Assembly: GCF_015999245.1 (NCBI RefSeq)
Contig: NZ_JAEAMR010000022.1
Location: 337,703 to 401,702 of the forward strand
Direction: 5' to 3'
DNA: 64,000 bases
Source: Streptomyces sp. AV19
Lineage (GTDB): Bacteria; Actinomycetota; Actinomycetes; Streptomycetales; Streptomycetaceae
In this document: piece by piece, positions 56,629 to 64,000 of the stretch
Layout: the number at the start of each line of letters is the position of its first letter
Numbering within the stretch: the first letter of the stretch is position 1
Made by a program: the position numbers and the translations under genes
The notes under the pieces: generated by a model
Seen by the model: only the letters and a program-made list of their open reading frames with translations
The model's database searches: none
What the model was told of the DNA's origin: nothing

Positions 56629-57554
56629 CCGCCGCCCTGCTGCTGGTCGCCCACGGCAGCCGCGACCCCCGGCACGCGGCGACCGTCGCCGCGCTGCGCG
56701 CCCGGGTCGCGGCCCGGCGGCCGGACGTACGGGTCGAGGCGGGCTTCCTCGACTTCTGCGGGCCGTCCGCGCCGTCGGTCCCGGAGATGCTGGCCCGGCT
56801 GGCGGCGGACGGCGTGCGGTCGGCGGTCGCGGTGCCGCTGCTGCTGACGCGGGCGTTCCACGCGCGGACGGACATCCCGTCCGTCCTCCGTGCCTGCTGC
56901 CCCCCGGAGTTGACGATCCGTCAGTCCGAAGTCCTGGGCCCTTCCCCCCTCCTCGTCACCGCCCTCGAACGGCGCCTCGCGGAGGCGGGCGTGCACGACC
57001 GGTCCACGACGGGGGTGGTGCTGGCGGCCGCGGGTACGTCCGACCCCCGGGGTCTCGCGGTGGTGGAGGGCGTGGCCCGGGAGTGGGCGGAGCGCGCCGG
57101 CTGGCGGGCGGTGCGGTGCGCGTACGCCTCGGCGTCCGGCCCGCGCACGGACTCGGCGGTACGCGCCCTGCGGGCGTCGGGCTGCGACCGGGTCGCCGTG
57201 GCCCGCTACGTCCTGGCCCCGGGCCGCCTGCCCGACCGCATCGCGGCGGGGGCACGGGAGGCGGGCGCGGACGCGGTGACGGATGTGCTGGGGGCGGCGG
57301 GGGAGGTGGTGTCGCTGGTGCTGCGGCGCTACGAGGAGTCGGCGTCAGCCCGCCTGGGGGTCGCCCCCTCCGGAGAGTTCGACGACGCCAGCAGCTCCCG
57401 GAACGCCCGCCCCGGCCCCTCCCCGCGCCTCCCCCAGCCTCCCGACCGCGTCGGCGGCGAGCACGACCAGCGCCCGCCGCTCCGGGCACCAAGATCGGGG
57501 GGCACCAAGATCGGGAGCATAACCGCGGGCGGCCGCCGCGCCCCGTGGGGGTGA
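56625..57554 (+). CDS. Sirohydrochlorin chelatase family protein
   Basis: A 309-residue CbiX/SirB-type protein with two homologous halves: LLLVAHGSRDPRHAATVAAL (metal-binding His) and VVLAAAGTSDPRGLAVVEGV, and VAVPLLLTRAFHARTDIP in between. It would insert Fe2+ into sirohydrochlorin to make the siroheme needed by the sulfite reductase of the same operon. The second half lacks the His. The domain ends near residue 245; the final ~60 residues are low-complexity and include a perfect 16-base tandem duplication, so the natural end may have been lost. Confidence 0.85.
   Translation: MTAALLLVAHGSRDPRHAATVAALRARVAARRPDVRVEAGFLDFCGPSAPSVPEMLARLAADGVRSAVAVPLLLTRAFHARTDIPSVLRACCPPELTIRQSEVLGPSPLLVTALERRLAEAGVHDRSTTGVVLAAAGTSDPRGLAVVEGVAREWAERAGWRAVRCAYASASGPRTDSAVRALRASGCDRVAVARYVLAPGRLPDRIAAGAREAGADAVTDVLGAAGEVVSLVLRRYEESASARLGVAPSGEFDDASSSRNARPGPSPRLPQPPDRVGGEHDQRPPLRAPRSGGTKIGSITAGGRRAPWG
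57484..57515. repeat. Perfect 16-base tandem duplication
   Basis: GGGCACCAAGATCGGG occurs twice in direct succession. Because 16 is not a multiple of 3, the duplication shifts the frame on either strand. Confidence 0.85.
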
Positions 57555-57705
57555 GGCACGGCGGCCGAGGGGACCGTACCAGGCGACGCCCCGGCGCGGC
57601 GCCCGGCCGTCCGCACCCCGGACAGCGCCCGGGCCCCCGGAGGCGGGAGACTTGCGGTGACCTGCCCGGTACGGGCACGGAAATTCGGAAGGCGAAGGTA
57701 CGGCA

Positions 57706-58584
57706 GTGGTGGACGCGGCATTCACGGAAGAGCGGGCTCGCGACGCCCTCGCGGCGGCCGGGGTGACGGCGCCCGCGGCGCGGGAGGCGACGCTGCTCGC
57801 CCTCGGCGAGAACGCGGTCTTCGCCGTGGGCGGGCTGGTGGCCAAGGTGGGGCGGCACGCCTCGCTGCACGACCGGGCGAGCCGTGAACTGCGCGTCGCG
57901 TCCTGGCTCGCGGAGAGCGGCGTCCCCGCGGTGCGGCCGGCCGAGCCGGAGGTGGTGATGGCCGACGGCCATCCCGTGACGCTCTGGCACCGGCTCCCCG
58001 AGCCGGTCCGCCCCGCCGGCCCCGAGGACCTGGCCGCCCTGCTCCGCCTCGTCCACGCCCTGCCCGCACCGGACTTCGGCCTGCCCCCGCGGGAGCTGCT
58101 CGACGGCGTCGAGCGCTGGCTGCGGCTGGCCGGCTCCGCGATCGACCCTGCCGACGCGGACTATCTGCGCGAACGCCGCGACGGCTTCGCGGCGGCGGCC
58201 GCCGCGCTCGTGCCCCAGCTGCCGCCGGGGCCGCTGCACGGCGACGCCCTGCCGCGCAACGTCCACGTCGGCCCGTCCGGCCCGGTCCTGGTCGACCTGG
58301 AGACCTTCTCCGGCGACATGCGCGAACACGACCTGGTGGTCATGGCGCTGAGCCGCGACCGGTACGGCCTGGACCCGCGCGCCTACGACGCGTTCGTCCG
58401 GGCGTACGGGTGGGACGTCCGGGAGTGGGACGGCTGCGCGATCCTGCGCGGGGCGCGGGAGACGGCGAGCTGCGCGTGGGTGGCGCAGCATGCGCCGGGT
58501 AATCCGGCGGCGCGGGCGGAGTTCGGGCGGCGGGTGGCGTCGCTGATGGAGGGGGACGAAACGGTGCGCTGGCACCCGTTCTAG
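57706..58584 (+). CDS. Aminoglycoside phosphotransferase family protein
   Basis: A 292-residue kinase-fold protein. The Brenner-type motif HGDALPRNV (His 178, Asp 180, Asn about 185) and the metal motif VLVDLETFSGD, where DLE replaces the usual DFD/DWE, are present; FAVGGLVAKVGRH is the nucleotide-binding lysine strand. It phosphorylates an unknown small molecule. GTG start; binding site GGAAGGCGAAGG lies 10-20 bases upstream. Its stop is followed at once by the end of a palindromic repeat. Confidence 0.88.
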   Translation: MVDAAFTEERARDALAAAGVTAPAAREATLLALGENAVFAVGGLVAKVGRHASLHDRASRELRVASWLAESGVPAVRPAEPEVVMADGHPVTLWHRLPEPVRPAGPEDLAALLRLVHALPAPDFGLPPRELLDGVERWLRLAGSAIDPADADYLRERRDGFAAAAAALVPQLPPGPLHGDALPRNVHVGPSGPVLVDLETFSGDMREHDLVVMALSRDRYGLDPRAYDAFVRAYGWDVREWDGCAILRGARETASCAWVAQHAPGNPAARAEFGRRVASLMEGDETVRWHPF

Positions 58585-58589
58585 GGTTT

Positions 58590-58775
58590 TCTCCCCGCCC
58601 CGCCCTTTCACCGTTTCTCGCGCGCTCCGCGCGGGGTGCAACGCGGCTGCGCCGCGTTCGTCCTCAAACGCCGGACGGGCTGAAATTCGCGCCCGGGCGC
58701 ATAATCCAGCCCGTCCGGCGTTTGAGGACACCCGCGCGGAGCGCAAGGAAACGGTGAAAGGGCGGGTCGGGGAGA
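58590..58775. repeat. Palindromic gene-end repeat element, copy 4
   Basis: Terminal inverted repeats CTTTCACCGTTTC (58605-58617) and GAAACGGTGAAAG (58748-58760) flank perfect 22-base inner arms (58661-58682 and 58707-58728, core CAAACGCCGGACGGGCTG) with a 24-base spacer, and further GCGC-rich palindromes. It fills the whole gap between two convergent genes, one end 6 bases after a stop, the other within about 5 bases of the opposite stop. It probably acts as a bidirectional terminator. Confidence 0.85.
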
Positions 58776-58777
58776 AC

Positions 58778-59491
58778 TCACCTCACGGGCCACCGCCCGT
58801 CCACCACCGCCCCCGCGTCCCCCCGCCGCCGCAACCACGCCTCGTACCCCTCGGCCCACTCCCCGTACCACCGCACCTGGTCCCGGTGCAGCTCCGCCGG
58901 CCCCGCCTTCGCTATCCGCGGATGGCGCTCGGCGATCGCCCGCGCCACCCGCACCGCGGCCAACGCGTCCGCCCCCGCCTCGTGCGCACCGTCCAGCACC
59001 ACCCCGTACACCCGGCACACGTCCCCCAGCGTCCGCCGCCCCCGGCGGTACCGGTCGACCGCCCGGTCGATCGTCAGCGGATCGATGACCGGCCCCAGGC
59101 CGAGGGGCGGCAGGCCGCGCCCCGGGCCCAGACCGAGAGGCGGCAGACCGTACCGCCGCAACTCCGCCGCCAGCAGGCTCAGATCGAAGGCCGCGTTGTA
59201 GGCGACGACGGGCCGGCCCAGCGCCCAGTGACCCGCCAGCGCCTCCGCTATCTCGGCCACGACCTCCCGCGCGGCCCGCCCCTCAGCCGCCGCCCGCTCG
59301 CCGGTGATGCCGTGCACGGCCGTGGCCTCGGCCGGGACGGGGACGCCGGGATCGGCCAGCCAGCACCGCCGTCCCACCGGCTCTCCGCCGGCCGTCTCCA
59401 CCACCGCCGCCGTGACGATCCGTGCCTCCGCCGGATCCGTGCCCGTCGTCTCCAGGTCGAATCCGATCAGCGGCTCCGCGTGCCAGCCCAT
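58778..59491 (-). CDS. DEDDh 3'-5' exonuclease (DnaQ-like)
   Basis: A 237-residue exonuclease. ExoI GFDLETTG (D12, E14), ExoII VVAYNAAFDLSLL (Asp about 98) and ExoIIIe HEAGADALAAVRV (His and Asp about 172-177) form the DEDDh site. It removes nucleotides from 3' ends, in repair or as a proofreading-like enzyme. ATG 7 bases after AAGGAGG. Between ExoII and ExoIII, the segment GLPPLGLGP occurs twice in tandem, an insertion absent from typical relatives. Confidence 0.92.
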   Translation of the reverse strand: MGWHAEPLIGFDLETTGTDPAEARIVTAAVVETAGGEPVGRRCWLADPGVPVPAEATAVHGITGERAAAEGRAAREVVAEIAEALAGHWALGRPVVAYNAAFDLSLLAAELRRYGLPPLGLGPGRGLPPLGLGPVIDPLTIDRAVDRYRRGRRTLGDVCRVYGVVLDGAHEAGADALAAVRVARAIAERHPRIAKAGPAELHRDQVRWYGEWAEGYEAWLRRRGDAGAVVDGRWPVR

Positions 59492-59581
59492 GACAGGTCC
59501 TCCTTCGTGGTGCTCTCCCCCGTAGGACCAACAGCCTCGCACGGGGCACTGACAACCACGCCGACAGGACGTCAGGAGAGC

Positions 59582-60862
59582 TCAGTTGACGGACCGCGAG
59601 TCCGCCCAGACGCCCTCGAACTCCTCGCGGTACGTGTCGAACAGCCCGTCCTCACCGGACGAACCAGATGAACCGGACGACCCGTACGCCCCGGACGGCG
59701 CCGCCGCCCGCCCCCGCGCACCCCCGCGCAGCACCAGCACCGGCGCCTCCATCCCCCGCGCCTTGCGCAGGTAGGGCTGGACGACGGCCAGCCCGTCGGA
59801 GCCGTCCCCATTCACCAGGTAGGCCGTGAAGCGCGGGGTCTCGTCGAAGACGCGGATCTCGAACGCGGCGGGGGCGGAGAGCCGGTCCCGCACGCGCCGC
59901 ATGTGCATGATGTTCATCTCCACGGACCGGCTCATCTCGCCCTTCTTCAGCCCCAGCTCGCGCTCGCGGCGGCGGACCGCGCTGCTGGCCGGGTTGAGGA
60001 AGAGCAGTCGCGCCCGGCAGCCGTCCTCGGCGAGCCGGACCAGCCGCCGCCCCGAGTAGTTCTGGACGAGGAGGTTGAGCCCTATGCCGACCGCGTCGAG
60101 GCGGCGCGCGCTGCCGAACAGGTCCTCGACGGGCAGCTGCCGCTGGAGCCGGACCCGGTCGGGGTGGACGCCCACGACGTCCGCGTAGCGGTCGCCGACG
60201 AGGTCCTCCACGGCGTCGACGGGCAGCCGGTCCCCGGAAGGAGCGCCGGTGCCGCCGCCGAGGATGTCGAGCAGCCGGGCGGAGGCCCGCTCGGCCTGGG
60301 CGAGCACGGTCTGGGACAGCGCGCGGTTGCGCGAGACGACGTTGCGCGTGACCTCCAGCTCGTCGAGGGCGAGTTCGAGCTCGCGCCGGTCGTCGAGGTA
60401 CGGCTCGAAGCAGGGCCAGTGCTGGACGAGCAGCTCCCGCAGCTGCGGGAGGGTGAGGAAGCTGAGGACGTTGTCGTCGGCCGGGTCCAGCAGATAGCCC
60501 TTGCGCCGGCTGACCTCGCGGACGGCGACGGCCCGCTGCACCCACTCCTGCCCGGCGGGCCCGGCCGCGGCGACGACCCACTCGTCCTCGCCGTGCACCG
60601 GCTCGTAGACCGGCCGCAGCACGGCGGCGACGACGGCCCGCAGCCGCTGCTCCACCAGGTTCAGCCAGATGTAGGCGCGCCCCGCCCGGCGGGCGCGGGT
60701 GCGCACCTCGCCCCAGGCGTCCGCGCCCCAGTCGAGTTCCGCCCCGATCTCCCCGGGGCGGACCAGGGAGACCGCGCCGAGGGGCGTGCCGCCGGGCGCG
60801 TCCTCCCCCGAAGACGCCGGGTCCCCGCCCGCAGGGGGCAGCTCCAGCCCGCCCGAGCTCAC
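59582..60862 (-). CDS. SAV2148-type HEPN domain protein
   Basis: A 426-residue protein of a family known from Streptomyces as SAV2148-like. The N-terminal 180 residues are helical, with RAYIWLNLVEQRLRAVVAAV and LALDELEVTRNVVSRNRALSQ resembling a HEPN core; the canonical R-x4-6-H ribonuclease motif is not evident. The C-terminal half (LVQNYSGRRLVRLAEDGCRARLLFLNP, FEIRVFDETPRFTAYLVNGD) looks like a phosphotransfer or ligand-binding alpha/beta domain related to PLD/DUF5919-type sensors. A serine/glycine repeat precedes the end. GTG start. Role unknown; HEPN proteins often act in defence or stress. Confidence 0.75.
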   Translation of the reverse strand: MSSGGLELPPAGGDPASSGEDAPGGTPLGAVSLVRPGEIGAELDWGADAWGEVRTRARRAGRAYIWLNLVEQRLRAVVAAVLRPVYEPVHGEDEWVVAAAGPAGQEWVQRAVAVREVSRRKGYLLDPADDNVLSFLTLPQLRELLVQHWPCFEPYLDDRRELELALDELEVTRNVVSRNRALSQTVLAQAERASARLLDILGGGTGAPSGDRLPVDAVEDLVGDRYADVVGVHPDRVRLQRQLPVEDLFGSARRLDAVGIGLNLLVQNYSGRRLVRLAEDGCRARLLFLNPASSAVRRRERELGLKKGEMSRSVEMNIMHMRRVRDRLSAPAAFEIRVFDETPRFTAYLVNGDGSDGLAVVQPYLRKARGMEAPVLVLRGGARGRAAAPSGAYGSSGSSGSSGEDGLFDTYREEFEGVWADSRSVN

Positions 60863-61171
60863 CAGTGCACCGCCTTCCGCCCCCGTTCAACGATCAAGGC
60901 AGACTACTGCGCCCGCGGGAGGCGGCGCACACGCGCCCGGTCCGGCCCTGGCTAACTCGCCCGCCGGACGTGGCGGTTGTCCACGCGCCGTACGGAGCAT
61001 GTGATCTGACTCATAGTGGTATTCCGGCCGGGCGTGGGGAACCACGGTCCGTCACCCGTGTGGTCCGGCCCCGCGCGGAGGTGGAGGGCGGCGCATTCGG
61101 GGAAGATCTGGACCTCGACGGCCCGGTGCGCGGTGCCCGGAGGAGGCCGGAGAAGCGGAAGAGTCGAGCCT
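60863..61171. other. Divergent promoter region of HEPN gene and glgX
   Basis: No ORF of interest in these 309 bases. A CATAGT hexamer near 61012 may be a -10 element for glgX; no convincing -35 at normal spacing was found. The sequence just before the glgX ATG is purine-rich (GGAAGAG) and gives a weak binding site. Confidence 0.4.
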
Positions 61172-63298
<2,127 letters not shown>

Positions 63299-63338
63299 TG
63301 CCGCTCCGCGGCCCCTCCGGCTGGGTACGCATGTTCCC

Positions 63339-64000
63339 ATGAAGCGCGACAGCCGCGACGGACCGATTCCGCCGACCGCCACCTACCGTCTCCAGCTCCA
63401 GCCCGGCTTCCCCTTCTCCGCGGCCGAGCGCGCCGTGCCCCCGCTGGCCGCCCTGGGCGTCTCCCACCTGCACCTGTCCCCCGTCCTGGAGGCGGTGCCG
63501 GGCTCCTCGCACGGCTACGACGTCACCGACCACACGGCGGTCCGGGCCGAGCTGGGCGGCGAGGAGGGCCTGCGCGCCCTGGCCCGCACCGCGCACGCCC
63601 ACGGGCTGGGCCTGGTCCTGGACATCGTCCCCAACCACATGGCCGTCCCGGCCCCCGAGCACCTCAACGGCCCGCTGTGGGAGGTGCTGCGCGACGGGCC
63701 CGCCTCCCCGTACGCGCGCTGGTTCGACATCGACTGGGCCGAGCACGGCGGCAAGGTGCTGCTGCCGGTGCTCGCCGGCCGGCTGGGCGAGGAGCTCGGC
63801 GCCTTCGCCGTCCGCGACGGCACCCTGCGCTACCACGACCACGTCCTGCCGCTGCGCCCCGGCACCGAGCGGCTGCCGCTGCCCGAGCTGCTGGACGCCC
63901 AGTGGTACCGGCCCGCCTGGTGGCGGCTGGCCCGCACCGAGCTCAACCGGCGGCGCTTCTTCACCGTCTCCGAGCTGATCGCGGTCCGCGTCGAGGACCC
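63339..64000 (+). CDS. treY: Maltooligosyl trehalose synthase, 5' part
   Basis: The frame runs off the window end, giving about 220 N-terminal residues. PTATYRLQLQPGFPFSAAERAVPPLAALGVSHLHLSPV is the family opening (in part), then GSSHGYDVTDHTAVRAELGGEEGLRAL, VLDIVPNHMAVP with a catalytic-barrel His/Asn, and NRRRFFTVSELIAVRVED. TreY turns the reducing end of maltodextrin into a trehalosyl unit. It starts 40 bases after glgX. Confidence 0.93.
   Translation, partial: MKRDSRDGPIPPTATYRLQLQPGFPFSAAERAVPPLAALGVSHLHLSPVLEAVPGSSHGYDVTDHTAVRAELGGEEGLRALARTAHAHGLGLVLDIVPNHMAVPAPEHLNGPLWEVLRDGPASPYARWFDIDWAEHGGKVLLPVLAGRLGEELGAFAVRDGTLRYHDHVLPLRPGTERLPLPELLDAQWYRPAWWRLARTELNRRRFFTVSELIAVRVED

Overview
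The window is chromosomal DNA from a Streptomyces-type actinomycete. GC content is very high throughout, many genes start with GTG or TTG behind GGAGG-like ribosome binding sites, neighbouring genes often overlap by GTGA or ATGA, and the gene families are typical of the genus: PucR, XRE plus DUF397, DUF2637, HATPase with a PP2C-like phosphatase, a SAV2148-type HEPN protein, an Otr(A)-like protein and the GlgX/TreY pair. No rRNA, tRNA, CRISPR array or intact insertion sequence was seen. About 58 protein genes are supported.

Layout. 0.2-4.8 kb: a minus-strand magnesium unit, mgtA-mgtC followed by a GNAT gene cut short by a stop codon, behind a long leader with a small ORF. 4.8-8.6 kb: tandem paralogous secreted trypsin-like proteases with C-terminal FG-GAP/VCBS repeats. 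9.0-17.4 kb: a fused DrrAB-type exporter, cbiZ, a PhyH dioxygenase plus methyltransferase pair, and an uptake operon (unknown protein, lipoprotein, permease, ATPase) that with cbiZ points to corrinoid salvage. 17.4-18.5 kb: a gene-poor, AT-richer gap. 18.5-28.3 kb: purine catabolism (xanthine dehydrogenase three-subunit operon, purine permease, XdhC, divergent PucR) and a threonine-synthase-like enzyme. 28.3-31 kb: small-gene accessory zone with a RelE-type toxin pair, two tiny CxxC proteins, XRE/DUF397 and a tyrosine phosphatase. 31-37.4 kb: a secreted FG-GAP protein, an Otr(A)-like GTPase, a helical repeat protein behind a perfect CRP-type palindrome, a GntR regulator and an FhuF-type reductase behind an iron box. 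37.5-47.8 kb: DUF2637 protein, anti-sigma-like ATPase, PP2C-like phosphatase, LuxR regulator, alkylation repair genes, rsgA, a YihY-type membrane protein and a GNAT enzyme. 47.8-57.6 kb: a complete assimilatory sulfur operon: leader peptide, sulfite reductase, zinc ribbon, cysH, cysC, cysD, cysN, ssuABC-type transporter and a sirohydrochlorin chelatase that would serve the siroheme of the reductase. 57.7-64 kb: a phosphotransferase, a DEDDh exonuclease, the HEPN protein, glgX and the 5' part of treY, which runs off the window.

Two structural themes recur. First, a short palindromic element with ends related to CTTTCACCGTTTC lies immediately beyond gene stop codons at four places. Second, short ORFs with strong ribosome binding sites precede mgtA, rsgA and the cys operon and look like leader ORFs. 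Function calls rest on motifs and family knowledge read by eye; no database search was run.
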